Assembly (NCBI RefSeq): GCF_003426775.1
Contig: NZ_QJUG01000014.1
Location: forward strand, 1 to 60,670
Direction: 5' to 3'
Source: Allorhizocola rhizosphaerae
GTDB taxonomy: Bacteria > Actinomycetota > Actinomycetes > Mycobacteriales > Micromonosporaceae
Length of the DNA stretch: 60,670 nucleotides
The position numbers and the translations under genes were made by a program. This document shows, piece after piece, positions 43,710-52,447 of the stretch. Under the pieces are notes generated by a model. That model did not search any database and was not told the origin of the DNA. It saw only the letters and a list, made by a program, of their open reading frames with translations. Positions within the stretch are counted from its first letter, which is position 1. Each line of letters starts with the position of its first letter.

Positions 43710-44441
43710 ATGGGAGTCACGCATCACGGCCGCACCGAGCGGCTCGACCTCGCCGATCCGACGCTGCGCGAGTGGGCCTGCACGGTCGTGCACGCCGACG
43801 ACGAGGGCATCGTGCTGGACAAGTCGGCGTTCTATCCGGGCGGCGGCGGGCAGCCACCCGACCACGGTGTGCTGCTGTGGCAGGGCGTCGAGACCCGCAT
43901 CGTGGGCACGCGCAAGGGCGACGACCTCTACCTGATCCCCGCCGAGGGCGACCCGGTTCCGCCGGTCGGCACGCAGGTCGTCGGCGCGGTGGAGGACACG
44001 CGGCGCAGCCTGCTCATGCGGACGCATTCGGGTCTGCATGTGCTGTGCGGGGTCGTGTTCCGTGACTTTGGCGCCCTGGTGACCGGCGGCAACATGGAGC
44101 CGGGGGAGGCGCGGATGGACTTCAACCTCCCCGAGGTACCCCCCGATTTCAAAGCAAGGCTCGAAGAGCTCGTCAACCGGGAGGTCGCCGAGGACCGCCG
44201 GGTCGTGACGAAGGTGCTCGGGCGCGACGAGGCGCTGGCGCTGCCCGACATCATCCGCACCCAGTCCAACCTGATCCCGGCCGACGAGACGGAGATCCGC
44301 ATCGTCGACATCGTCGGTCTGGACGTGCAGGCCGACGGCGGCACGCACGTCGCGTCGACCAAGCAGATCGGCAAGCTTGAGATCGTGAAGGTGGAGAGCA
44401 AGGGCAAGGCCAACCGCCGCGTGCGGGTCAGGCTGGTCTGA
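43710..44441 (+). CDS. AlaX-like alanyl-tRNA editing protein
   Basis: 243 residues. It resembles stand-alone editing domains of alanyl-tRNA synthetase that clear Ser- or Gly-mischarged tRNA-Ala. AFYPGGGGQPPDHG is the conserved glycine motif. Zinc ligands H106 and H110 are present (RTHSGLH), but the CxxxH of relatives is D209-x3-H213 (DGGTHV), replacing a Cys ligand with Asp. Zinc could still bind. A basic tail (KGKANRRVRVRL) may contact tRNA. Four bases separate it from plsC. Confidence 0.88.
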   Translation: MGVTHHGRTERLDLADPTLREWACTVVHADDEGIVLDKSAFYPGGGGQPPDHGVLLWQGVETRIVGTRKGDDLYLIPAEGDPVPPVGTQVVGAVEDTRRSLLMRTHSGLHVLCGVVFRDFGALVTGGNMEPGEARMDFNLPEVPPDFKARLEELVNREVAEDRRVVTKVLGRDEALALPDIIRTQSNLIPADETEIRIVDIVGLDVQADGGTHVASTKQIGKLEIVKVESKGKANRRVRVRLV

Positions 44442-44445
44442 CACC

Positions 44446-45078
44446 ATGGCAGAACTGGTCTATCCGCCGGTCATCGGGCTGGCCAAAACGCTGTTCCGGG
44501 TCATGGATCTGCGCATCACGGTGACTGGCGGCGAGCACATCCCGCGCGCGGGCGGCGCGGTGCTCGCCAGCAACCATGTGAGCTATCTCGACTTCATCTT
44601 CGCGGGGTTCGCCGCGCAGCCGTCCAAGCGCCTGGTCCGGTTCATGGCCAAGCAGGAGATCTTCGCCAATCGGATCGCCGGCCCGCTGATGCGCGCGATG
44701 CACCACATCCCGGTGGACCGCGAGGCCGGTCTCGCCTCCTATAAGGCCGCGCTGGCCGCGCTCAAGGCGGGCGAGGTGGTGGGTGTGTTTCCTGAGGCCA
44801 CGATCAGCGAGACGTTCGAGGTGAAGGAGCTCAAGAGCGGGGCCGCCCGGATGGCGGGCGCTGCAGGGGTCCCGCTGATCCCGATGGCGCTGTGGGGCAC
44901 GCAACAGCTGTGGACCAAGGGCAGGCCACGCAACCTGCTCCAGCGACATGTGCCGATCTCGATCGTCGTCGGCGAGCCGCTGGCGGTGAGCCGGCGCGAG
45001 GACGCCACGCCGCTGCTGCGTGAACGGATGGCCAAACTCTTGGATCAGGCCCGGGAACAGGTGGCTACGGGACCGTAG
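44446..45078 (+). CDS. 1-acyl-glycerol-3-phosphate acyltransferase-like (PlsC)
   Basis: 210 residues with the acyltransferase motifs: NHVSYLDF (HX4D catalytic pair), VFPEATIS (variant of the FPEG substrate motif) and GVPLIPMALWG. It acylates lysophosphatidate or a related glycerolipid at the membrane. The preceding gene and the following acyl-ACP desaturase lie on the same strand within a few bases, so lipid genes are grouped here. Confidence 0.9.
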   Translation: MAELVYPPVIGLAKTLFRVMDLRITVTGGEHIPRAGGAVLASNHVSYLDFIFAGFAAQPSKRLVRFMAKQEIFANRIAGPLMRAMHHIPVDREAGLASYKAALAALKAGEVVGVFPEATISETFEVKELKSGAARMAGAAGVPLIPMALWGTQQLWTKGRPRNLLQRHVPISIVVGEPLAVSRREDATPLLRERMAKLLDQAREQVATGP

Positions 45079-45099
45079 GTTACGGTACCGTTGGTTAGC

Positions 45100-46038
45100 A
45101 TGATCCCAGCCCTGCTGCGCGAGCTTGAACCCGTCGTCGAAACCAACCTCAACCGCCATCTTGCGACCGCCAAAGAGTGGTTTCCGCACGAGTATGTGCC
45201 GTGGAGCCAGGGGCGCGACTTCGACGGCGTGCTCGGCGGGCAGGCGTGGGAGCCCGGCCAGTCCACCCTGTCCGAGGTCGCCCGCACCTCGCTGATCGTC
45301 AATCTGCTCACCGAGGACAATCTGCCCAGCTACCACCACGAGATCGCGGTCCTCTTCGGGCGCGACGGGGCGTGGGGCACGTGGGTGCACCGCTGGACCG
45401 CCGAGGAGGGCCGGCACGGGATCGCGATCCGCGACTACCTGTTGACCACCCGCGCGGTGGATCCGATCGCGCTGGAGCGGGCCCGCATGGTGCACATGGG
45501 CGGCGGGTTCACCTCCGACCACACGGGCGGCGCACTGCACTCCATCGCGTATGTCTCGTTCCAGGAGCTCGCGACCCGCGTCTCACACCGCAACACCGGG
45601 CGGGTCAGCGGCGACCCGATCTGCGACCAGCTGCTCGCCAAGGTCGCGGCGGACGAAAACCTGCACATGCTGTTCTATCGCAACCTGCTCACGGCCGCGT
45701 TCGAGCTCGCACCCGACGCGACCATGCGAGCGATCACCGACGTGGTCACGCGGTTCCAGATGCCGGGCCATGGAATCGAAAACTTCGCTCGCAAATCGGT
45801 CCAGATCGCCCTCGCGGGCATCTATGACCTCCGGATCCACCACGACGAGGTGCTCACACCGATCCTGCGCCAGCTCGACATCTTCGGGCGCACCGGCCTG
45901 AGCGGCGACGGCGAGGCGGCGCGCGAGGAGCTGGCCGGCTTCATGGCCGAGCTTGACCAGGGCGCCACCCGTTTCGAGGAGAAGCGGTCCCAGCGCGCCG
46001 ATCGTCTGGCGGGCCGGCTGACGAGCCAGGCGGCCTGA
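45100..46038 (+). CDS. Acyl-ACP desaturase (ferritin-like di-iron)
   Basis: 312-residue soluble desaturase of the DesA1/DesA2 type. Di-iron ligands are visible in TEDNLPSYHHEI, EEGRHG, the SFQELATRVSH helix, and DENLHMLFYR. It introduces a double bond in ACP-bound acyl chains using ferredoxin and O2. ATG at 45100 is chosen; TTG nine bases before is an alternative. Adjacent plsC suggests coordinated membrane lipid synthesis. Confidence 0.92.
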   Translation: MIPALLRELEPVVETNLNRHLATAKEWFPHEYVPWSQGRDFDGVLGGQAWEPGQSTLSEVARTSLIVNLLTEDNLPSYHHEIAVLFGRDGAWGTWVHRWTAEEGRHGIAIRDYLLTTRAVDPIALERARMVHMGGGFTSDHTGGALHSIAYVSFQELATRVSHRNTGRVSGDPICDQLLAKVAADENLHMLFYRNLLTAAFELAPDATMRAITDVVTRFQMPGHGIENFARKSVQIALAGIYDLRIHHDEVLTPILRQLDIFGRTGLSGDGEAAREELAGFMAELDQGATRFEEKRSQRADRLAGRLTSQAA

Positions 46039-46041
46039 CCG

Positions 46042-46395
46042 TCAGTCGGCGTCGATCGTGCGGCCGCTCGCCTGGCTGGGCAGCGCGTTTGAGGGAGCCG
46101 TGTTGTTGCGGTAGCGCTTGAGCCGGTGCTGGTCCTTGGGCGGGCGGTCGTTGGCCAGGATCACCGCGAGCCAGGGCAGCAGGACCATCCCCACCAGGCA
46201 CAGCGGCAGCCACAGACCCAGCAGCGGGACCTTCAGCATGACCAGCACCGCGCCGAGGATCAGGCACAGCGCCCGCGTGCCCATCATCAGGATGTAGCGC
46301 CGCTCCCGCCGGCGGAGCTCCTCCTCTTGGGAGATCTTCGCGTCGGTGATCAGGATGGGGGCGGCCCGCTTCATACCTTTCATACTGTCACTCAT
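46042..46395 (-). CDS. DUF3099 membrane protein
   Basis: 117 residues: a short N-terminus with ITDAKISQEEELRRRERRY, two adjacent helices (about 35-80), and a hydrophilic tail, matching DUF3099. Function unknown. Start ATG lies inside the last codons of the PfkB-family kinase gene, so it is the third gene of the psuG unit. Convergent with the desaturase, with three bases between stops. Confidence 0.85.
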   Translation of the reverse strand: MSDSMKGMKRAAPILITDAKISQEEELRRRERRYILMMGTRALCLILGAVLVMLKVPLLGLWLPLCLVGMVLLPWLAVILANDRPPKDQHRLKRYRNNTAPSNALPSQASGRTIDAD

Positions 46396-47254
46396 GTGGC
46401 GGGCGGGCACCCACGTGCCCTACCGCCTGGGCCCCCAGCCGGCACCCTTCGCGCAGGGCGATCTCGACGCTGTTGGCGTATGACCAGCCCGCGAGCAGTC
46501 CGGCGGCGAAGGCGTCGCCCGCTCCCGTGGCGTCCACCACGTGGACCGGTTCGGTGGGCAGGTGCATGACTCCTTCCGGCCCGGCCCAGGTGGCGCCGCG
46601 TGGGCCGTGCTTGACGACGGCCGAGGCGCCGATGGCGTGTGCCAATTTGGCGGCCTGATCTTCACTGCCGATGAGCGCCGCCGCCTCGTCCTCGTTCGCG
46701 ATCAGCAGGTCCACGCCCTGTACCCACTCCAGGAACCCTTGCGCCGCAAGCAAAGGCGCGGCCGACGACGCATCGACGCTGGTGCGTACGCCTCGGGCCT
46801 GCGCCGCGGCCAGCGCGGCCCGGCCCGCGGGGCGGGAGGCCTGGTCCAGCAGCGTGTATCCGGACAGATGCAGATGGGTCGCGCCCATTTCCAGTGCAGC
46901 GTCCACATCGGACGGTGCGAGCAGCAGGTTGGCCCCGCGATCGCTGATCATCGTGCGCTCGCCCTGGTAGGTGAGCACCACGATACTGCCCGTGCTCGCC
47001 CCCGGCCGCACGCTGACCTGGGTGCCCACCCCGGCCGCGTGCAGTTCGGCCAACCGGTCGCGGCCCGCCTGGTCGTCGCCGACCGCGCCGACGAACGTCA
47101 CGGGCTGCCCCAGCCACGCCAGCCAGGCCGCCGTGTTGGCCGCCTGCCCACCGCCGGAGACGTGCATGGTGGCGGGCGTGTCCGAGCCCGGAGCGAGCGG
47201 CGCGCGCAACACGGCCAGCACGTCCGTGACGAGATCCCCGACCGTAACGATCAT
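46388..47254 (-). CDS. PfkB-family sugar kinase, probable pseudouridine kinase
   Basis: 288 residues of the ribokinase/PfkB fold: MIVTVGDLVTDVLAVL start, HVSGGGQAANTAAWLAWLG (substrate loop), and the anion hole/catalytic base DATGAGDAFAAGLLAG. It sits directly after psuG, so phosphorylation of pseudouridine before PsuG cleavage is the most economical role. An intact copy of a structured repeat separates the two genes. Other nucleoside or sugar substrates remain possible. Confidence 0.88.
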   Translation of the reverse strand: MIVTVGDLVTDVLAVLRAPLAPGSDTPATMHVSGGGQAANTAAWLAWLGQPVTFVGAVGDDQAGRDRLAELHAAGVGTQVSVRPGASTGSIVVLTYQGERTMISDRGANLLLAPSDVDAALEMGATHLHLSGYTLLDQASRPAGRAALAAAQARGVRTSVDASSAAPLLAAQGFLEWVQGVDLLIANEDEAAALIGSEDQAAKLAHAIGASAVVKHGPRGATWAGPEGVMHLPTEPVHVVDATGAGDAFAAGLLAGWSYANSVEIALREGCRLGAQAVGHVGARPPHE

Positions 47255-47267
47255 GCGAAAAACTCCG

Positions 47268-47418
47268 TTCAGGCGAAGCTGTGTTCTTGTGCGACAAGGA
47301 TCGGGCGCGAAGCGATCCGACGCTTGTCGCTGCGGAAACACAGTTCAGGCGAAGCCGTGCTCTTGTGCGGGTGTGTCCGGGTGCGCAGCGATCCGGGCAG
47401 ACCCGCTGCTGGAAGACG
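47268..47418 (+). repeat. Two tandem copies of a structured 76-bp repeat
   Basis: Copies begin at 47268 and 47344 with TTCAGGCGAAGCYGTGYTCT. Copy A has stem GCGACAAG/CTTGTCGC with inner GATCG/CGATC, then CGCTGCGGAAACA. Copy B has GCGGGT/ACCCGC arms and extends into psuG. A third copy is at 52448. Stem sequences differ while the 5' edge is conserved. Confidence 0.85.
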
Positions 47419-48307
47419 TCGCGAGGGCCACGGCGATCTGGGCCGCGAGCGCCGCGTTGCGCAGGATGATCCGCACGTTCACCGCGAGGCTCGCGCCCTG
47501 CGTGGCCGCATGGAAATGCGAAAGCAGCACGGGCGTCACGTTCTTGCCCGTCACCCGGTCGCGCTCCACAATGGACAGACCCTCGGCCAGTACCCGGTCG
47601 TGCAGCGCCGGATCGAGCTGCTCGCTGTCCGGCAGCGGGTTGGCAACCACCAGCGCCGCGCCGTTGACCCGCTGCGCGGCCTGGGCCTGCAGCACGGAAG
47701 CGATCTCGCCCGGCGTGTCCAGGCTCCAGTCCAGCGGGTGCCCGCTGTCGGTGATGAAGAAGCCCGGGAAGCGGTTCGTGCCGTAGCCGACCACGCCGAC
47801 GCCCAGGGTCTCCAGCCGTTCGAGCGTCGCGCCGATGTCGAGGATCGACTTCACCCCCGCGCACACCACGGCGATGGGGGTGCGGGCGAGCGTGACCAGA
47901 TCGGCCGACTCGTCGAACGCCTCCCGGTGCACGCCGCCCAGCCCGCCGGTGGCGAACACCCTTATCCCGGCCGCGTGGGCGATCGCGCTCGTGCTCGCCA
48001 CGGTGGTCGCGCCGTCCGCCTTCGTGGCGGCGGCGATCGCCAGATCGCGCACGGAAAGCTTGGCCACGTGGTCGGAGTTCGCCAGCCGCTCCAGCTCGTG
48101 CGCGGAGAGCCCGACGACGATGCGGCCCTCGACCATGCCGATCGTCGCGGGCACCGCCCCATGCGAGCGCACCTCATCCTCGATCTCGTGCGCGATGCGC
48201 AGGTTGTCCGGGCGGGGCAGGCCGTGCGAGATGATCGTGCTTTCGAGCGCGACGACCGGCCCGCCCGCGCGCAGGACCTCCGCGACGTGATCAGCGACTT
48301 GGATCAT
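47345..48307 (-). CDS. psuG: Pseudouridine-5'-phosphate glycosidase
   Basis: 320 residues. It cleaves pseudouridine 5'-phosphate to uracil and ribose 5-phosphate in modified-nucleoside salvage. Family tracts are clear: VALESTIISHGLPRPDN, VFATGGLGGVHREAFDES, CAGVKSILDIGATLERLE, YGTNRFPGFF and NGKNVTP-like GKNVTPVLLSHF. The last about 18 codons (AHPDTPAQEHGFA and before) are formed by repeat copy B rather than family sequence. First gene of the psuG-pfkB-DUF3099 unit. Confidence 0.94.
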   Translation of the reverse strand: MIQVADHVAEVLRAGGPVVALESTIISHGLPRPDNLRIAHEIEDEVRSHGAVPATIGMVEGRIVVGLSAHELERLANSDHVAKLSVRDLAIAAATKADGATTVASTSAIAHAAGIRVFATGGLGGVHREAFDESADLVTLARTPIAVVCAGVKSILDIGATLERLETLGVGVVGYGTNRFPGFFITDSGHPLDWSLDTPGEIASVLQAQAAQRVNGAALVVANPLPDSEQLDPALHDRVLAEGLSIVERDRVTGKNVTPVLLSHFHAATQGASLAVNVRIILRNAALAAQIAVALATSSSSGSARIAAHPDTPAQEHGFA

Positions 48308-48360
48308 GACTCCATCGAATCACACTGGGAGTTGAGGCGCCGACCTGAGAGAATGTGTGA

Positions 48361-48606
48361 GTGACTACGCCAACTTCTTCGCCCAATACAGGCACCATCC
48401 TTGAAGAGCGTGTCGACTATCGGCTCGACGAAGGTGATCACGAGCGGCTGTCGCACTACACCGATAAAGACAAGCTCATGCAGGCGATGATCGAGGGCAC
48501 GCCTTGTGTCGCCCTGTGCGGCAAGGTGTGGGTGCCGTCCCGCGACCCCAATCGATTCCCGGTTTGTCCGGAGTGCAAGGAAATCTACGAGTCGCTTTCC
48601 GAGTAG
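48361..48606 (+). CDS. DUF3039 protein
   Basis: 81 residues, GTG start. The conserved DHERLSHYTDKDKLMQAMIE and a zinc-ribbon-like cysteine set (PCVALCGKVWVPSRDPNRFP, then CPECKEIYE) define DUF3039, an actinobacterial family of unknown role. Divergent from psuG with 53 bp between starts. Confidence 0.92.
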   Translation: MTTPTSSPNTGTILEERVDYRLDEGDHERLSHYTDKDKLMQAMIEGTPCVALCGKVWVPSRDPNRFPVCPECKEIYESLSE

Positions 48607-48683
48607 GGCCTGGTCAACTTCGCTTAACTTAGGTAACTTCCTTATCGCAGCCCTGGCCCCGGAGGGCTGCGAGAGGAAGTCAA

Positions 48684-49436
48684 GTGCTCCGCCGGTACCC
48701 CCTCATCACGATTTTGATCGCGACGTTGACCGCAGGCTGCGCGACCACCGCGACCACCCCTCCACCTCTGCTTGAGGAGCCGGAGCCGATCCCGCCCGCT
48801 CCGGCCGCGGCGACGACGACCACGTGCGTGACCAGCGCGATTCTGGTCAACTCCTGCCGCCCCTGGCCGGCCTCCGACATCGGATGGGTCGATGCGATCG
48901 AGGGCGAGTTTCCGTCGATCATCACCACCACGGAAGACGCGCACCTGTTGATCAATTGGCGCCCCACCGAAAGGTGGGCCGACGTGACGCCGGAGCAAAT
49001 TGACGAGGCGGCCGCCGCCATCGAGTCGATCGCGCCCAAGAAGATCTTCCTGGCCCTGCACCACGCCCCGGAGTCGGGCGTGACCAGGGCGGACGGGTGT
49101 GACGACCAGCCGGGCGAGGCCGGCACCGCCGCCGAATATCGTGCCATGTGGCAGCGCGTGCGGGAGCGGTTCGAGGAGCTTGAGGTCACCAATGTGGTGT
49201 GGGTGCTCGGGTACGCCAACGACCCGGAGTGGGACTGCCTCGTGCCGGAGCTCTACCCGGGCGACCATTACGTGGACTGGATCATGTTTGACGGCCGTGC
49301 CGCGACCCGCTTCGCCCGCCTGCTCATGGGCATGAACGGGCCCGACCGGCAGGTGCTGACCAAACCCTGGGCACTCTACGGCGTCACGGACAGCAGCCTG
49401 CCCAACATCCGCGCCTACCTGACCACCCCCGGGTAA
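48684..49436 (+). CDS. GH26-like lipoprotein
   Basis: 250 residues: signal peptide with lipobox LTAGC (Cys19), a Thr/Pro-rich linker to about 45, then a TIM-barrel-like domain. HLLINWRPT, KKIFLALHHAPESG (a GH26-style strand with a possible acid), EYRAMWQRVRERFEEL and NVVWVLGYANDPEWD resemble beta-mannanase-type family 26 proteins. The domain is shorter than enzymes of that family and one catalytic Glu is unclear, so it may be inactive. Probably cell-surface anchored. Confidence 0.7.
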   Translation: MLRRYPLITILIATLTAGCATTATTPPPLLEEPEPIPPAPAAATTTTCVTSAILVNSCRPWPASDIGWVDAIEGEFPSIITTTEDAHLLINWRPTERWADVTPEQIDEAAAAIESIAPKKIFLALHHAPESGVTRADGCDDQPGEAGTAAEYRAMWQRVRERFEELEVTNVVWVLGYANDPEWDCLVPELYPGDHYVDWIMFDGRAATRFARLLMGMNGPDRQVLTKPWALYGVTDSSLPNIRAYLTTPG

Positions 49437-49446
49437 CTTCTCGCAA

Positions 49447-49590
49447 GTGGACGGTCGGAGCTGGGCACTGCTGATCGCCGACCTGGCCGGCGTGCTCATC
49501 TTCGTGGTGCGCCTCACTGCGCTGCTGCGCGGCTGGTCAGCCCAGCGCCCCCGGCTGAGCGGTGCGACCGACGCGACCGCCGACCAGTAG
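49447..49590 (+). CDS. 47-residue single-helix membrane peptide
   Basis: GTG-initiated small frame: VDGRSWALLIADLAGVLIF and on, with one membrane helix (about 7-24), a basic segment (RGWSAQRPR) and a short polar tail. It fills the space between the lipoprotein and the helicase genes on the same strand, 11 bp before the helicase start. I do not recognise a family. Coding status is plausible but unproven. Confidence 0.45.
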   Translation: MDGRSWALLIADLAGVLIFVVRLTALLRGWSAQRPRLSGATDATADQ

Positions 49591-49601
49591 ACTCCCTCCT
49601 C

Positions 49602-51302
49602 GTGCTCGAATCCTTTCCGCCCCTTCGTGCTTGGCAGCGTAAGGCCCTTTTCGAGTACCTGAGGCGGCGCAGCCCAGATTTCCTCGCGGTGGCCACGCCC
49701 GGTGCGGGCAAGACGACGTTCGCGCTGCGCATCGCGGCCGAGTTGCTCGCCGACGGCACGGTCGACGGGGTCACGGTCGTGGCCCCGACCGAACACCTGA
49801 AGTTGCAGTGGGCCAAGGCCGCGGCACGGGTGGGCATCCAGCTCGACGCCAACTTCCGCAACGCCGACGTGCACACCTCGTCCGACTTCCACGGGGTTGT
49901 CGTGACCTATGCGCAGGTCGGCATGGCCCCGCAGGTCCACTTGCGACGGACGCTCACCCGGCGCACGCTCGCGATCCTCGACGAGATCCACCACGCCGGC
50001 GACTCGCGCAGCTGGGGCGACGGCGTGAAGCTCGCGTTCGAGCAGGCCGAGCGGCGGCTGATGCTCACCGGCACGCCGTTTCGGTCCGACGAAAACCCGA
50101 TCCCGTTCGTGACCTACGAGCAGGTGGGCGGGGGAGTGCTGCGCAGCCGGGCCGACTCGGTCTACGGCTACGGTGATGCGCTGGCCGAGGGCGTCGTGCG
50201 GCCGGTCATCTTTCTCGCCTATTCCGGCGAAACCCGTTGGCGCACCAGCGCGGGTGACGAGCTGGCGGTCCGGCTCGGCGAGCCGCTCACGCAAGACCTC
50301 ATCGCCCAGGCGTGGCGCACGGCGCTCGATCCGGGCGGCGACTGGATGCCGCAGGTGCTCAAGGCCGCCGATGCGCGCCTTTCGGTGCTACGGGCGGGTG
50401 GCATGCCCGACGCGGGTGGGTTGGTGATCGCGTCCGATCAGCAGGCGGCCCGGTCATACGCCCGGCTGCTGGAGCGGGTCACGGGCGCGAAGCCGGTCGT
50501 CGTGCTGTCTGATGACAAGGGCGCGTCCGACAAGATCGCTTCCTTTTCGGCGACCCCGTCGGAGAAGTGGATGGTCGCGGTGCGCATGGTGTCCGAGGGC
50601 GTCGACATCCCTCGATTGGCCGTCGGGGTGTACGCGACCAGCGCCTCCACCCCGCTCTATTTCGCCCAGGCGATCGGGCGCTTCGTGCGGGCCCGCCAGT
50701 CCGGTGAGACCGCGAGCGTGTTCCTGCCCAGCGTGCCGCAGTTGCTCGGCCTGGCAAGCGAAATGGAGGTCGCGCGCGATCACGTGCTCGGCGGGCCGTC
50801 GAAGAAGGAGGAAGATCTCCTTCTCGAGCAGGCGCAGAAGGCCGAAAAGGCCAGCGACGAGCTGACCAAGGGCTGGGAGGCGCTGTCCGCCACCGCTGAG
50901 CTCGACCAGGTCATCTTCGACGGCGCGACATTCGGCCTGCCGGCGCAGTCGGGCACGCGCGAGGAGGAGGAGTTCCTGGGCCTGCCCGGCCTGCTCACGG
51001 CCGAGCAGGTGGCAGTGCTCCTGGCCAAGCGCCAGGCCGAGCAGGCGGCCTCCGTGCGGCGCTCAAAGACGGTCGCACCCGCGCAGCCACAGCGGGAAAT
51101 GGTGCGCGACATGTCGGCGGCGGAGCGCCGTGTCCACTTGCGACGGCAGCTCAACGCGCTCGTGGCCGCGCATCACCACCGCACGGGCCTGCCCCACGGC
51201 AAAATCCACTCCGAGCTGCGCACCCGATGCGGCGGCCCGCCCAGCGCGCAGGCCACCATCGAGCAACTCGAAGAGCGCATCGCGATGATCCAGTCGCTGT
51301 AA
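49602..51302 (+). CDS. DEAD/DEAH-box (SF2) helicase
   Basis: 566 residues with SF2 motifs: Walker A ATPGAGKTTFALRIA, Walker B LDEIHHAG, motif III LTGTPFRSD, and motif VI-like AQAIGRFVRARQSGE. This resembles the restriction/UvrB-type helicases common in actinobacteria near DUF3039. The C-terminal 150 residues are charged and helical (KKEEDLLLEQAQKAEKASDE) and may bind nucleic acid. Role in DNA repair or RNA turnover not determined. Confidence 0.9.
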   Translation: MLESFPPLRAWQRKALFEYLRRRSPDFLAVATPGAGKTTFALRIAAELLADGTVDGVTVVAPTEHLKLQWAKAAARVGIQLDANFRNADVHTSSDFHGVVVTYAQVGMAPQVHLRRTLTRRTLAILDEIHHAGDSRSWGDGVKLAFEQAERRLMLTGTPFRSDENPIPFVTYEQVGGGVLRSRADSVYGYGDALAEGVVRPVIFLAYSGETRWRTSAGDELAVRLGEPLTQDLIAQAWRTALDPGGDWMPQVLKAADARLSVLRAGGMPDAGGLVIASDQQAARSYARLLERVTGAKPVVVLSDDKGASDKIASFSATPSEKWMVAVRMVSEGVDIPRLAVGVYATSASTPLYFAQAIGRFVRARQSGETASVFLPSVPQLLGLASEMEVARDHVLGGPSKKEEDLLLEQAQKAEKASDELTKGWEALSATAELDQVIFDGATFGLPAQSGTREEEEFLGLPGLLTAEQVAVLLAKRQAEQAASVRRSKTVAPAQPQREMVRDMSAAERRVHLRRQLNALVAAHHHRTGLPHGKIHSELRTRCGGPPSAQATIEQLEERIAMIQSL

Positions 51303-51315
51303 TTTCCGTGCGAGA

Positions 51316-51890
51316 TCAAAGCACCGTGTAGTCCACATTGAACAGATGTTCAGGGTCGGCCGTGACATCGACGGCGATGATGCGGTCGTCCTGGACCGTG
51401 AACCGCAGGGCGATGCGGACGCTGCCCGTGGGCGGGCGTGCGGACGAGCTCGCCGACGCCGCCGTCGAACATCGCGAGTTCGGCGCCTTGCGCACGACCC
51501 GAGAAGAAGCCCGCGACCGCTTCGGCGCCGCGTGCCTGGCCGGGGCCGCCCATGAGCGCCGCCGCGGCCGGGCGGAACGCGACGTCGGGGTCGAGCAGGC
51601 CGGCAGCGTGTCGAACTGCCCGCGGCGCGAGGCCGCCAGGAACACGTCCACGACCCGGCGCTGGCGCGCTGGTCGGGCTCTGGGGGCGCCCTGGACCCTC
51701 CTGCGAGCCCGGCTGGCCAGCTGCCGGGCGGCGGCCGGGCGGCATCCGATGATCGTGGCGATCTCGTCGAACGGGACCGCGAACATGTCGTGCAGCACGA
51801 ATGCCAGGCGCTCCGCGGGCTCCAGCGTGTCCAGCACGACGAGCAGGGCCAGCCCGACGGAGTCGGCGAGCACGGTCCTGCTCGGGGCAC
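51316..51890 (-). pseudogene. Truncated, frameshifted ECF41-type sigma factor
   Basis: One frame reads ADSVGLALLVVLDTLEPAER and DEIATIIGCRPAAARQLASR (sigma region 4). Near 51603 the homology moves to another frame (LLDPDVAFRP ... GAEAVAGFFSGRAQGAELAM, the SnoaL-like domain), then near 51432 back to the first (SVRIALRFTVQDDRIIAVDV). Region 2 is absent upstream. ECF41/SigJ-type factors carry this fused SnoaL-like tail. Two compensating frameshifts plus N-terminal loss mark a dead gene. Confidence 0.8.
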
Positions 51891-51956
51891 ACCTCGTCGG
51901 CCCGCTCCGGCCCGCGCTCGCAGAACTACTGACAGATCGGCCGGGGCGCATGTGAC

Positions 51957-52418
51957 ATGATCCGAAACGTGAACCCTCCGCCCCGCACGCTCCAGCAACG
52001 CAAGCAAGACACGCTCCACCGGCTCGAACACGACGTCGACGGGTGGATCGCCACGGCCTCACCCGACGGCACGCCCTATCTGATGCCGCTGTCGTTCCTG
52101 TGGGATGGCTCGACGCTCCTGCTGTCCACGGCCGTGAAGAACCCGACCGCACGCAACCTGCGCTCCAGCGGGCTGGTCCGGATCGGTATCGGGCTGGTGC
52201 GCGACGTGGTCCTGATCGAGGGGACCGTGCAGACCATCGAGCGGCACGAGATGCCCACTGAGCTCGGCGACGCGTTCGCCGCGAAGGCCGGATTCGACCC
52301 GCGCCAGGCGAAGGGCGACTACCCGTACTTCCGGGTCAGGCCACGGCTGATCCAGGCGTGGCGCGAGGTCAACGAGCTCAAGGACCGAGACCTTATGCGC
52401 GACGGCCGCTGGCTATAG
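51957..52418 (+). CDS. PPOX-class (pyridoxamine oxidase-like) flavin/F420-dependent protein
   Basis: 153 residues, split-barrel fold: DGWIATASPDGTPYLMPLSF, LLLSTAVKNPTARNLRSSG, IGIGLVRDVVLIEGTVQTIE, FRVRPRLIQAWREVNEL. Such proteins bind FMN or F420 and reduce small molecules. Cofactor not decidable. It ends before a structured repeat and a terminator and converges on DUF7455. Confidence 0.87.
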   Translation: MIRNVNPPPRTLQQRKQDTLHRLEHDVDGWIATASPDGTPYLMPLSFLWDGSTLLLSTAVKNPTARNLRSSGLVRIGIGLVRDVVLIEGTVQTIERHEMPTELGDAFAAKAGFDPRQAKGDYPYFRVRPRLIQAWREVNELKDRDLMRDGRWL

Positions 52419-52447
52419 GCCCTGCTGCGACTCCCGCAGATTTGGTA

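Noticed and set aside
46541-48364. 607-codon open frame on the plus strand across pfkB and psuG
   Set aside because: Antisense to two clear genes, Arg/Gly/His-rich composition, no domain.
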